Source: Acinetobacter piscicola (GTDB taxonomy: Bacteria > Pseudomonadota > Gammaproteobacteria > Pseudomonadales > Moraxellaceae). From it: DNA of 64,000 nt. Both the position numbers and the translations under genes were made by a program. Shown piece after piece: positions 25,392 through 34,282 of this stretch. The DNA lies in contig NZ_NIFO01000001.1 in assembly GCF_002233755.1 (NCBI RefSeq), positions 434,001 to 498,000 on the forward strand, read 5' to 3'. The first letter of the stretch is position 1. Each line of letters begins with the position of its first letter. Under the pieces are notes generated by a model, which did no database searches, was not told the origin of the DNA, and was given only the letters and a program-made list of their open reading frames with translations.

Positions 25392-26486
25392 TTAGAAGCG
25401 ATAACCCACACCGACATAAGTAACTAAAGGATCAAAATCAATTTTAGTCGTTGATTTGATCAATTGTGTACCTGTTGATGTATCGGTTACAGTAACCGTA
25501 GCCACATTATTAAAGTTTGGCATATAACTTAATGAACCTGTTGTAAACCAGCGTTCAGTCAAGTCGTATGTAAAGCCTGCAGTAAATACTGGAGCGAAGG
25601 CATCACTTGTTTTAACTTTAACTTCAGGCGTGGCTGTTGAACTCCCTTTGCCCCCATGAAGTGCTTCACCAGCACGATCATTTAAAATGTTGTCAATCAT
25701 ATAACCAGCTTGAACTAGATCTTCTCTGACACCACCATCAATTTTCAATTTATTGAAGTGTCCATAAACGATCCCTGCGCCAACAAATGGACGGAATTTA
25801 TCTTTTCCTGATGTTCCAAAATGATATTTCACAGTAGCTGCAGGAGTCCAAGCGGTAACTTCGGCTACAGTACCATGTGCAGCAAGGTCAGTAATTAAGG
25901 TATCTTTAACCAGTTTTAAACCGTTTAAATATGTAGGGGGTGTTCCTTTTCCTGGGGTATTAGCAGTAGATGAAGCAACGGCTCTGATTTCTCCCACACC
26001 CTTAATGTCTACTTTAGGTGGAATACCGCCAACCAACTCTAAAGAAACATTATCGTTCGCAAAATAACTAAGGGTTAATCCTAAGGTATCAGTATCATCA
26101 ACTTCCATCCCCCCAGAACTGGTATAGTCTGAAATGCCTGTGATGTCTGATTTAGAGCCTTTCATTAGGCTATCGGGGACTTTATAATTTGGGTCTTTTA
26201 AACTATTTTTAATGATTGAGTTTGTAAAAAGTGCTCCCATACCCTTCATATCTGAGACATTGGTTGCATAGTTAGCAATGTCTGTACCGAATAATGATCC
26301 GACTCCATAACTTCCATTTTCTTCAACACTAGTGGTTACATGAGTGGAATTGGCTTTCCCTTGAGGCATGACATGCATCCATCCAGCACTTACTGCCCAA
26401 CGTTTATAATTTGTAGAATCCGCATAAGCTAAATTTACAGACAATAGGCATGCCACAGGCAGCACTATTTTACAAATTTGACTCAT
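25392..26486 (-). CDS. OmpW-family outer-membrane protein (enlarged)
   Basis: A 364-residue precursor with a signal peptide cleaved near L-A-Y-A (residue 22). The mature start (R-W-A-V-S-A-G-W-M-H-V-M-P-Q-G) and the C-terminal pattern (P-V-F-T-A-G-F-T-Y-D-L-T-E-R-W, ending V-G-V-G-Y-R-F with a terminal aromatic) are those of OmpW/AlkL 8-stranded barrels, which let hydrophobic molecules cross the outer membrane. Typical members have 200-230 residues. The extra length lies in three loop regions, near residues 45-130, 170-205 and 270-300. AAGGAAAG precedes the ATG. It lies upstream of the AraC gene on the same strand and is divergent from a small hydrolase. Confidence 0.8.
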   Translation of the reverse strand: MSQICKIVLPVACLLSVNLAYADSTNYKRWAVSAGWMHVMPQGKANSTHVTTSVEENGSYGVGSLFGTDIANYATNVSDMKGMGALFTNSIIKNSLKDPNYKVPDSLMKGSKSDITGISDYTSSGGMEVDDTDTLGLTLSYFANDNVSLELVGGIPPKVDIKGVGEIRAVASSTANTPGKGTPPTYLNGLKLVKDTLITDLAAHGTVAEVTAWTPAATVKYHFGTSGKDKFRPFVGAGIVYGHFNKLKIDGGVREDLVQAGYMIDNILNDRAGEALHGGKGSSTATPEVKVKTSDAFAPVFTAGFTYDLTERWFTTGSLSYMPNFNNVATVTVTDTSTGTQLIKSTTKIDFDPLVTYVGVGYRF

Positions 26487-26829
26487 TTTACTTTCCTTAT
26501 CGTTTAATTTTTTATGGTTTCAGCGGATCCTTTCTGAAACACGGGCACATTATTCAAAGAGAAACGATATAAATCAACTAAAAAATATTTAAAGTACAAG
26601 TGTATATATTTATTTTATTCAAAAGTTTAAATTATTTAATTTAAATTAAATCAACACTTTATTTTTATATTTTTGAAATCATGAGTATCGTTGTATTCAA
26701 GCCAATCTGTCATCAAATGAAAAGTACCTGTCACCTAATGTGTATTATCTAAAAGATCTGTTCTTTATTGTGTGTATGTCATTTATGCAATTCATCACAC
26801 TTAAAGTGCTATTTAGTTTAGGTATAGAC
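26487..26829. other. Divergent intergenic region, no gene seen
   Basis: About 340 AT-rich bases between the OmpW-family gene (minus) and the RBBP9-like hydrolase (plus). Promoters in both directions must lie here. I see no convincing operator or hairpin. Confidence 0.4.
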
Positions 26830-27420
26830 ATGGAAAAAATACGGACAAAAGCAACAGTTTTAATCATCCCGGGCTTACGAGATCATGTGGCCGATCATTG
26901 GCAAACTTTATTACAAGCACGATTGATGAATGTACATTCTGTTCCAGCATTGGAAACGGACAAACTCAATTGTGAAAAAAGAGTAACTGCGATCCAAGCG
27001 CAATTAGAAAAAATACAAGGCCCCGTGATTATCGTCGCACATAGTGCAGGTGTATTGATGACTTTACATTGGGCAGCTAAGTATCAACATGATATTCAAG
27101 GGGCATTGTTGGTTACTCCACCAGATTTAACACAAAATTGGCCAGAAAATTACCCAAGTGCTGACACGCTTCGCAAAGAAGGCTGGGCGCCTTTACCGAA
27201 TCAAAAATTACCTTTTCCGAGTATTGTTGTTGCAAGTAGCAATGATCACTTGGCTCGTTATACCGCTGTTGAAGAGATGGCAAAAAACTGGGGTAGTCAA
27301 TTGGTCAATCTAGGTGATGTGGGGCATATGAATCCCGCAGCAGGCTTTGGGCTTTGGACACAAGCTGAGCAATTTATTCAACAACTTGATTTAGTTGATG
27401 AGCACGTTTTGTTAGCTTAA
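26830..27420 (+). CDS. RBBP9/YdeN-type serine hydrolase
   Basis: A 196-residue alpha/beta hydrolase of the small RBBP9 family. Strand 1 leads into I-I-P-G-L-R-D-H-V-A-D-H-W-Q. The nucleophile elbow is V-A-H-S-A-G-V, and the acid and histidine lie in S-S-N-D-H-L-A and G-H-M-N-P-A-A-G-F-G, the family's characteristic end. Members hydrolyse small esters; natural substrates are mostly unknown. The frame opens at 26740, but the first 30 residues form a hydrophobic stretch not found in the family. The ATG at 26830 starts right before the first strand, so I chose it. The DUF1302 gene follows on the same strand after about 200 bases. Confidence 0.8.
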   Translation: MEKIRTKATVLIIPGLRDHVADHWQTLLQARLMNVHSVPALETDKLNCEKRVTAIQAQLEKIQGPVIIVAHSAGVLMTLHWAAKYQHDIQGALLVTPPDLTQNWPENYPSADTLRKEGWAPLPNQKLPFPSIVVASSNDHLARYTAVEEMAKNWGSQLVNLGDVGHMNPAAGFGLWTQAEQFIQQLDLVDEHVLLA

Positions 27421-27483
27421 AACGCGTAAAAAATCAGTTTGAATATCCAGTTAAATCTTGGTTTAAAAATGATTGAACGATTT

Positions 27484-27511
27484 AAAAAAAGCTTCTAAAA
27501 AAAAGCTTCTA
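27484..27511 (+). repeat. Tandem 14-bp duplication
   Basis: AAAAAAAGCTTCTA occurs twice in immediate tandem (units 27484-27497 and 27498-27511) upstream of the DUF1302 gene. Such a duplication with A7 runs can vary by slippage. Confidence 0.6.
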
Positions 27512-27618
27512 TTCTAATAGTTCAGCAGCTCATGCTGTAAATAAAACAATTACAGAATAATTCAATGTCTACGCAGTCAAGAAGATTGCTAGTGAAATCA
27601 TTGCGATATGGAGATCGT

Positions 27619-29478
27619 ATGGTCAATAAGTATATATATTTAGTCGATGCTAAAGGCAAAACCAAAAACAAAACTAGGAATCACATTATTTTTATTCCAA
27701 AGCTTGGTGTTTTGTTGATTGCTTTTTTGACAATGACGGAAGCCTCAGCAGCTAGTTTTGATATAAATGATCAGTGGAAATTTGAGACCAATTCAACGAT
27801 CAGTTTAGGTCAAAGTTGGAGTACCCAAGATCCATCAGCCGCACTACTTTATCGTCCCGATGCTTATAGTATTGGTAAAAATGGTGCGAGTGTTGATATT
27901 AATGGTGATGATGGGCGAGCAAACTTTAGTCAAGGTGATGCAATCTCGCAAATTGTCAAAGGCTATACCGAGTTTAAGTTGAATGGAAAGCAACAAGGGG
28001 CGGTATTGAGTGGCAAATATTGGTATGACCATGCTTATGAGACAGGACATGGCGATTTAAAAGCATTTGATGATTCAGCATGGCCGAAACTTGCAAAATT
28101 CAAAGGTATAGATCTTTGGGATGCTTATATTTGGAAGAATTCGACCTTTGATAATGGGCAATCTTTCAATTTTAAATTGGGTAAACATAGCTTTAATTGG
28201 GGGAAATCACAGTTCTTCCAAAATGGTTTGAATTCTATTAATGCTTTTGACCATGCTGCGATGAATAGACCGGGTGGTGACCCTAGAGAGAAAATGATTC
28301 CTGTCGAAATGTTTTCTTTTTCAGCAGGATTGAATAAAAACTTGAAACTTGAAGGTTTTTATCAGTTTAAATTTAGACCTTCTGTTTATGATGGTTGCGG
28401 AACTTTTTTTGCAGCAACTGATTTTGTTCCAGAAAATTGTGGCCCGATTTTGATTACATTGGCACCGGGCGACAAATTGTCTGAAACCGCATTAAAGCAA
28501 CAAACTTATATTCCACGTTCTGCAAGTCATATGGCAAAAGATAATGGTCAATATGGTGTGTCTTTAAAACAAACTTTGCCCAGTTTAAATAACGCTGAAC
28601 TTGGTGTGTATTTTGCAAATTACCACAGTCGAAATCCAAATTTTGATGCATATAGTGTCACAGCACCAGGTATGCAAAACTTTAAAACAGCACACTTTTA
28701 TTCTGTCTATGCAGAAGATATCAAAATGTATGGATTAAGTTTGACTGGAAAAGTAGGCAATACCACTATTTTTAGTGAATTAAATTATAAGCCAAATCAA
28801 CCGCTACAATTTAATGGTACAGATACTGTTTATGCACAAGTCCTCGATAAGAATACTCCACTGACTCCACCTGGTGAATCTTTTGGACTTGGGGAATACA
28901 TCAATGCATATAAAAGATTGCCCGTCACTCAGTTCTCAATCGGTGCGAGTAGTAGTATTCCCAATATTTTGGGGGCAAGTAGTTTAAATTGGTCGGCTGA
29001 GGCTGCTGTAAATCATATTGCTGAAATTGGTGATTATCGTTTTGGTCGAGTAGGTCCGTTTGGTCGTAGTGAGCTTTCTAGTGGGGCGTATAATCCTGAA
29101 ACAGGTGATTTTAAATGTACACCATACGGAACGGCACATCTTTCAAATGACGAAATTGACAGGTTGAATAAACGGTTTTGTAATGACGAAGGCTTTTTTA
29201 GTGAATGGTCATTCGGTTATAGAATGCGTGGTGCATTGAATTATCAAGATGTTCTACCTGCAACAGTCATTACGCCAAGTCTGACGTTCCGCCATGATGT
29301 TTATGGTTTTAGTCAAAATTTCCAAGAAGGGCAAATGAGTATTGGTGCTGCATTATCAGCAACTTATCAGAAAAAATATACAACGGAACTGGCGTATTAT
29401 AGCTTTTTTGGTTCAAATGATTTTAGCGTATTAGATGATAGAGATTTTGCATCATTATCATTTAGAGCAAATTTTTAA
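27619..29478 (+). CDS. DUF1302-family outer-membrane protein
   Basis: About 619 residues with a late signal sequence (I-P-K-L-G-V-L-L-I-A-F-L-T-M-T-E-A-S-A) after a basic N-region of some 27 residues. The mature part shows the DUF1302 pattern: F-K-L-G-K-H-S-F-N-W-G-K-S, then N-S-I-N-A-F-D-H-A-A-M-N-R-P-G-G and E-M-F-S-F-S-A-G. A predicted beta-barrel ends in F-R-A-N-F. Family members often neighbour DUF1329 proteins and are linked to export or uptake of hydrophobic compounds; no mechanism is established. GGAG at 27610-27613 supports the ATG at 27619; the upstream ATG at 27565 lacks such a signal. A terminator-like hairpin follows at 29496-29538. Confidence 0.8.
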   Translation: MVNKYIYLVDAKGKTKNKTRNHIIFIPKLGVLLIAFLTMTEASAASFDINDQWKFETNSTISLGQSWSTQDPSAALLYRPDAYSIGKNGASVDINGDDGRANFSQGDAISQIVKGYTEFKLNGKQQGAVLSGKYWYDHAYETGHGDLKAFDDSAWPKLAKFKGIDLWDAYIWKNSTFDNGQSFNFKLGKHSFNWGKSQFFQNGLNSINAFDHAAMNRPGGDPREKMIPVEMFSFSAGLNKNLKLEGFYQFKFRPSVYDGCGTFFAATDFVPENCGPILITLAPGDKLSETALKQQTYIPRSASHMAKDNGQYGVSLKQTLPSLNNAELGVYFANYHSRNPNFDAYSVTAPGMQNFKTAHFYSVYAEDIKMYGLSLTGKVGNTTIFSELNYKPNQPLQFNGTDTVYAQVLDKNTPLTPPGESFGLGEYINAYKRLPVTQFSIGASSSIPNILGASSLNWSAEAAVNHIAEIGDYRFGRVGPFGRSELSSGAYNPETGDFKCTPYGTAHLSNDEIDRLNKRFCNDEGFFSEWSFGYRMRGALNYQDVLPATVITPSLTFRHDVYGFSQNFQEGQMSIGAALSATYQKKYTTELAYYSFFGSNDFSVLDDRDFASLSFRANF

Positions 29479-29867
29479 TCGATTCAAAATCTTATAAAAG
29501 GCATTGATTTGTTATGTATGAATAGATCAATGTCTTTTCGAGTTTAATTAAATACAGATCATTTATTAAAGGTCGCTATTCTCTTTATTCATTAGATTTG
29601 AATTATTTTAGTCATATACAAATTTTCAGTACATTGGTGCTGTTTTCATGACAAATGGTCTTGCTGAAATGAATAAAAATGACGTAAAAGAATAATGAAA
29701 AACGTATTTTAGAAGTTGTAATGATTGTTTTTGATACTGAATTGATCAGTTAGAATATTCAAATAATCAAGATTATTAAAACTATAAATATTGAATTTTA
29801 TCATAAGTATAGCCTATTGAATTACTCATTGTCTTTGCTCTATTTGTGATAAACAAGGAGAATTTTC
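29479..29867 (+). other. 389-base intergenic region with terminator
   Basis: The first part holds a hairpin (13-base stem, 29496-29508 with 29526-29538, one G-U pair, 17-base loop, T-rich end) that probably ends the DUF1302 transcript. The remaining roughly 330 bases are AT-rich with no gene; the promoter of the next hydrolase must lie here. Confidence 0.55.
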
Positions 29868-30806
29868 TTGAATTTTTTACTTCATCCACAAGCACAACCA
29901 ATCATCGATACTTTTTTAGCAAATGGCGGAAAGTCATTTGAAAAAATAGGGGAAATTTCAACGCTGCGCGCTATGTATGAAAATAATTGTCGTTTAGCGA
30001 TAATGCAAGGTTTAGCACATATTCAATCATTTGATATTTCAGACTATATTGAAAATGAACCGATCAAACTACGTATTTATGATCAGCAAATTGATAGCGA
30101 GCTACTGAGACCTACGATACTGTTTATTCATGGTGGCGGTTGGGTGATGGGAAACCTCAATAGTCATGACTCTATATGTCGTAAACTAGCAGAAATCGCC
30201 GCCGTACGTGTGATTGCTGTAGATTATCGTTTGGCGCCTGAAGTGAAATTTCCAGTACCCTTGGAAGATTGTCAACGAGCACTTCAGTATATTATTGATC
30301 ATCAAGATGAATTATCTGTAGATCCAACTCGTATGGTTGTTGTCGGAGACAGTGCTGGGGGAAATTTAGCAGGGCATATAGGACAAAATTTCTTTCAACG
30401 TTATGGCTATGCATTAAAAGCACAAGTTTTACTGTATCCAGTGATTGCTTATCTGCCTGAATCTGAAAGTTATCAGACCTATCAAACAGGTTTTCCTTTG
30501 GTTGCAAGTACGATGCATTGGTTTTTTGAGCAATTATTTAGTACATGCCAACAACATTCTCAGATTTCATTGTTTGAACAACCTTTTATTGCTCATAACG
30601 GCGATATTTTTTTACTGACATTAGAACATGATCCTTTACGTGATGAAGCATTGTTGTATTTAGATAAAGCCGTTAAGAATGGTTTAAATGTTGAATATCA
30701 TCATTTAAAAGGCTTGATGCATGGTGTTTTTGCAATTGCAGGTAAGTTGCCCGTGGCTGAGCAATATTTAGCGTTAGTTGGCAAATATATTGCAAAACGA
30801 ATTTGA
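29868..30806 (+). CDS. Hormone-sensitive-lipase-family esterase
   Basis: A 312-residue cytosolic esterase. The oxyanion-hole motif is H88-G-G-G-W, the nucleophile elbow is G160-D-S162-A-G-G, and the acid and base fall in E-H-D-P-L-R-D-E and L-M-H-G-V-F. D-Y-R-L-A-P-E is also present. This is the HSL (family IV) lipase/esterase group, which acts on short and medium acyl esters. It starts with TTG, but AAGGAG at 29855-29860 sits 7 bases upstream and the reading begins as expected, so the rare start is credible. The nearby DUF1302, OmpW and RBBP9-like genes suggest a local set for handling hydrophobic esters; this is inference. Confidence 0.85.
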   Translation: MNFLLHPQAQPIIDTFLANGGKSFEKIGEISTLRAMYENNCRLAIMQGLAHIQSFDISDYIENEPIKLRIYDQQIDSELLRPTILFIHGGGWVMGNLNSHDSICRKLAEIAAVRVIAVDYRLAPEVKFPVPLEDCQRALQYIIDHQDELSVDPTRMVVVGDSAGGNLAGHIGQNFFQRYGYALKAQVLLYPVIAYLPESESYQTYQTGFPLVASTMHWFFEQLFSTCQQHSQISLFEQPFIAHNGDIFLLTLEHDPLRDEALLYLDKAVKNGLNVEYHHLKGLMHGVFAIAGKLPVAEQYLALVGKYIAKRI

Positions 30807-31043
30807 ATTGTAAATGTGTTTTTCTACATCAGAATGGATAATAATTAAAAATACATCTAAGTCGATTAGACACAACAAATATTTCGTAAAATGATTTTTA
30901 GTAAGCCATCATTTATTGATTTTGCGATTGCATAAAGATAGAAAACTCGATTACATTACTTTGAATTAGTTTAATTTAATTGTTTTAGTCATTCATCGCG
31001 GTATCGCTTTTTTAGTCCTCAAAATATCTTGAAGAGTTTTAGC

Positions 31044-32990
31044 ATGATCAAACGATCGAAGATCAATAAACGATTTTTAGTGATTGTTATGCCTTTATTA
31101 TTGGTAGGATGCCAATTGGTTAAGCTGCAAGAACAAAAAATGAGTTCAGAGTTATCCAATAATATTGAAACAGTGCTCACCAGTTCAAATCTCAGTAGTC
31201 AAACAAATAGTTTATTGCTTTTAATCGACAATAGTCAGTCGGATTGTTTAACGTCACCTGATCGCTGTATTTCTAAATTAAATGAATATCAATATCTTGA
31301 TCGTTCAGAGCTTTATTCCTCTGCCAGTGAATTATACCTAGCGAGTGCAATGAAGCTAGAACATTCCTCACAATGTGATCATGCTTTAAAAAATGGATTT
31401 GTCGATCAAGACAAGAATAACAAGGCACAAATCTGTGCTGATCAAGCGCTTTATATGTTGGATAAAAGTATCCGCTATAGCTATATGTATTTATTTAAAA
31501 CCGAAGACAGTCCGCAATCTCGTGTATTTAGTATCCGTCAATCACAAGTCAGAACATTTTATAATTATGCTTTATCACGGTTAATGACTTTACAATATTT
31601 AAAAAGTCATTTTGAACAGATTCCTACAGATTTTTCAATTGGACAAAATAAATATTCATCTGATTTTCAATATTATCCAGCTTTGGAAAGCTTGAAGATG
31701 GAGCATTTTAAGTCAAGTTATAATATGAAGTTTAAAGGCTTGCAGAGAATTAACCGCCGTGATGGTTTTGGTGCTGAATTTGTCGTTGTTCGAAATAGTA
31801 AACCGATTAATAAGTCAAAAGAATTTATTTTCAATCCTGAAGAGTATTATAAAAATGCCGAAGATTGGAATATTTATGCCGCCAAATATTTACCTATTAC
31901 AGTCATTGCAGAACCCGTTAATTTTGATGAGCAACACGTATTAACTGCGCCATTTCTCATCCGTTTTTTTGACCCTTATCAGGAAGAAAGTGCGACTGTT
32001 GATGGAGAGCAGTTTAAAATTTCGGGTAACTTTTCTGTACCTTATGGATTGTGGTTAGCTGAAAATAATTTCGGTGCTTTGGGCTATAAAAAAATATTAA
32101 ATATGGGGAAAAGCTCTGCTATGCCTCATTTGTTTCTGATTGAACCTTATCAACCCAATAAAAAAGTCATTGTATTGATACATGGTTTAGCCAGTAGTCC
32201 AGAAGCATGGGTCGATTTAACCAATAATATTATGGGAGATAAAGTATTAAGAGACCATTACCAAGTTTGGCAAGTTTTTTATTCAACCAATATGCCGATT
32301 TGGGAAAGCCGTTATCAGATTAATGCTTTATTGAAACAAGCTTTTAGTCAAACCATTCCAAACTCAGTATCATCACAAGATGCTGTGTTGATTGGGCATA
32401 GCATGGGTGGTGTGATCAGTCGACTTTTATTAAGCCAAGCGGATGTTCGAGCCAATGTTATTCCACTTTTGAGTGATGATGAACGTAAGTTTATTTATAA
32501 ATATCCAAGCATTATGGATCGTTTTCAATTTGAACCCATTCCTAATTTTAGTAGAGCTGTGTTTATTGCATCGCCACATCGAGGGACAGCTTTCGCAGAT
32601 CGTTGGTTTACACAATCAATCCGCAGAATGATTAGCTTACCGGGTGATTTTTTTGAGTCATTAAAAGCAGGAAATTTAATTCAAAAAACCAGTCAGGCTG
32701 TTAAATTAGGTGTCGCAACGATCGGACCTAGTGATTTAAGTGACCAATCTATTTTTATGAAGATGACAGGTGATATACAACCCAAAGAGGGTTTGAATTA
32801 TCACTCAATTATGGGGAATACAAGTACCAGTCAAAATACTGAAATGATGACAGATGGAATTGTGCCTTATAAAAGCTCACATTTGGATTTAGCAAAGTCT
32901 GAAAAAATAATCAAAGGGGGACATTCAATTCAAGAAACTCCTGAGGCTGTACACGAACTACAACGGATTTTACATGAGCATCTTCAATAG
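31044..32990 (+). CDS. Lipoprotein with C-terminal alpha/beta-hydrolase (lipase-like) domain
   Basis: A 648-residue lipoprotein. The signal is K-R-F-L-V-I-V-M-P-L-L-L-V-G-C, with the lipobox cysteine near residue 23. The N-terminal 300 residues are helical, contain several cysteines and match no family I know. The C-terminal half is an alpha/beta hydrolase: V-L-I-H-G-L-A-S-S-P-E-A-W (oxyanion region), G-H-S453-M-G-G (nucleophile elbow), A-S-P-H-R-G-T, and a late G-G-H-S that may supply the base. The frame opens with TTG at 31029, but GAAGAG sets the ATG at 31044. An outer-membrane-anchored lipase or esterase seems likely; the substrate is unknown. Confidence 0.75.
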   Translation: MIKRSKINKRFLVIVMPLLLVGCQLVKLQEQKMSSELSNNIETVLTSSNLSSQTNSLLLLIDNSQSDCLTSPDRCISKLNEYQYLDRSELYSSASELYLASAMKLEHSSQCDHALKNGFVDQDKNNKAQICADQALYMLDKSIRYSYMYLFKTEDSPQSRVFSIRQSQVRTFYNYALSRLMTLQYLKSHFEQIPTDFSIGQNKYSSDFQYYPALESLKMEHFKSSYNMKFKGLQRINRRDGFGAEFVVVRNSKPINKSKEFIFNPEEYYKNAEDWNIYAAKYLPITVIAEPVNFDEQHVLTAPFLIRFFDPYQEESATVDGEQFKISGNFSVPYGLWLAENNFGALGYKKILNMGKSSAMPHLFLIEPYQPNKKVIVLIHGLASSPEAWVDLTNNIMGDKVLRDHYQVWQVFYSTNMPIWESRYQINALLKQAFSQTIPNSVSSQDAVLIGHSMGGVISRLLLSQADVRANVIPLLSDDERKFIYKYPSIMDRFQFEPIPNFSRAVFIASPHRGTAFADRWFTQSIRRMISLPGDFFESLKAGNLIQKTSQAVKLGVATIGPSDLSDQSIFMKMTGDIQPKEGLNYHSIMGNTSTSQNTEMMTDGIVPYKSSHLDLAKSEKIIKGGHSIQETPEAVHELQRILHEHLQ

Positions 32991-33352
32991 CCAACAATAA
33001 AAATGCCGTACTATTTCATCAATGATTGAGTGGTAGATTAAAGAGAATGCTGTAAACAATGGGCAAAACTTTTGTCTTTGGTCGTGTTTGATTTAACAAA
33101 AGTTTGATGTGAAGCATAAGTTATTTATTTGTCATATTTATAGGACAATGTTAATCATTTTAAGGTCTTTATCCGTTCTGTATGAATGATTAACATGGAG
33201 TTAATCAACCAAATTCAGTTTTATCCATGTTGATTCATGGGCAAATTAAGCATCAATGCCGCTTAATTTAGACTCAAGAAAGCTATGATTGGTATGGTGA
33301 ACTGAATAGATTTCAAATTGAAGAGCATCAAGCTCTAGAAGGCTTTAATAAG
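32991..33352. other. Intergenic region with inverted repeats
   Basis: No gene is visible. It has a perfect 10-base inverted repeat GTTAATCATT/AATGATTAAC (33150-33159, 33185-33194; 25-base spacer). A second, 8-base pair, AATTAAGC/GCTTAATT, lies at 33244-33251 and 33261-33268. Neither has a T tract, so they look more like operators than terminators. They precede the YceI-family gene. Confidence 0.4.
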
Positions 33353-33931
33353 ATGAAACTCAAAAATTTTGCTATTGGTTTAAGTTTATTGACGATTTCA
33401 GGCTTGGTTTCAGCAGAAATGGTCAGTTATAAAATTGATCCAACCCATACAGCAACTGTATTTACATGGAACCATTTAGGTTTTTCTACACCAAGTGCTA
33501 ACTTTTCAGATATTCAAGGGACGATTCAAGTTGATAATGCTGATCCTGCAAAGTCTTCCGTAAGCGTAACAATCCCTGTAAAAAGTTTGAATACCAACGT
33601 TCCAGTGTTAGATACTAAACTTCAAGAAAGTGATTGGTTTAATACTGCAAAATATCCAAATATCAGCTTTCAAAGCACTAAAGTTGAAACAACCGACAAA
33701 AAGACATTTAAGATCTCAGGCAATTTGACCGTCAAAGGTGTTACTAAACCAGTGGTATTAGATGCTGTGTTAAATAATCAAGCACAACACCCGATGTTAA
33801 AAGTACCTGCAATTGGTTTTAATGCTTCGACAACCATCAAGCGATCTGATTTTGATATTGCAGCTTACGTGCCTGCGGTGAGTGACACGATTGATATTCA
33901 GATTACAACGGAAGCATTAGCTGTTAAATAG
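33353..33931 (+). CDS. YceI-family periplasmic protein
   Basis: A 192-residue precursor with a signal peptide cleaved at L-V-S-A/E (about residue 21). The mature protein follows the YceI lipocalin-like pattern: Y-K-I-D-P-T-H-T, then F-T-W-N-H-L-G-F-S, then K-L-Q-E-S-D-W-F-N-T-A-K-Y-P-N-I-S-F and G-N-L-T-V-K-G-V-T-K-P-V. Members bind isoprenoid-type lipids in a central cavity, and some are stress-induced. It is flanked by two long non-coding gaps and appears monocistronic. The binding ligand cannot be inferred here. Confidence 0.92.
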   Translation: MKLKNFAIGLSLLTISGLVSAEMVSYKIDPTHTATVFTWNHLGFSTPSANFSDIQGTIQVDNADPAKSSVSVTIPVKSLNTNVPVLDTKLQESDWFNTAKYPNISFQSTKVETTDKKTFKISGNLTVKGVTKPVVLDAVLNNQAQHPMLKVPAIGFNASTTIKRSDFDIAAYVPAVSDTIDIQITTEALAVK

Positions 33932-34282
33932 ATTGCAGAGATGATGAAAGTATGGAGCTGAGTTGCCACGCCAACGGGTGTGAATAAAATCATTGATCAG
34001 CTCCTATTTTCAAACATTCTAAATAGCATTGTAATATTGACAGTAAACATCTTGAATCATTCAACTTTTTGATCATACAGTAGGTATCGCTGTTTAAAAA
34101 TTCTACCGATCTTTGGGTTATACAATTCAAATATTCGGTATTTAATACAAACAGCAAACTGTGATAAAAATTTAGAAAACTGAATGAAGAGGTGATGGTT
34201 TTATAGATCGTCTAATAATTCACTTTATAGATAGCTTTATAAAATTGATCATTCTATTTATTTGTCCATCAAGAGAATTTCT
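33932..34282 (+). other. 351-base intergenic region, no gene seen
   Basis: AT-rich sequence between yceI-like and the MFS efflux gene. It contains no clear terminator or palindrome. It must carry the promoter of the efflux pair; no regulator gene is adjacent. Confidence 0.35.
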
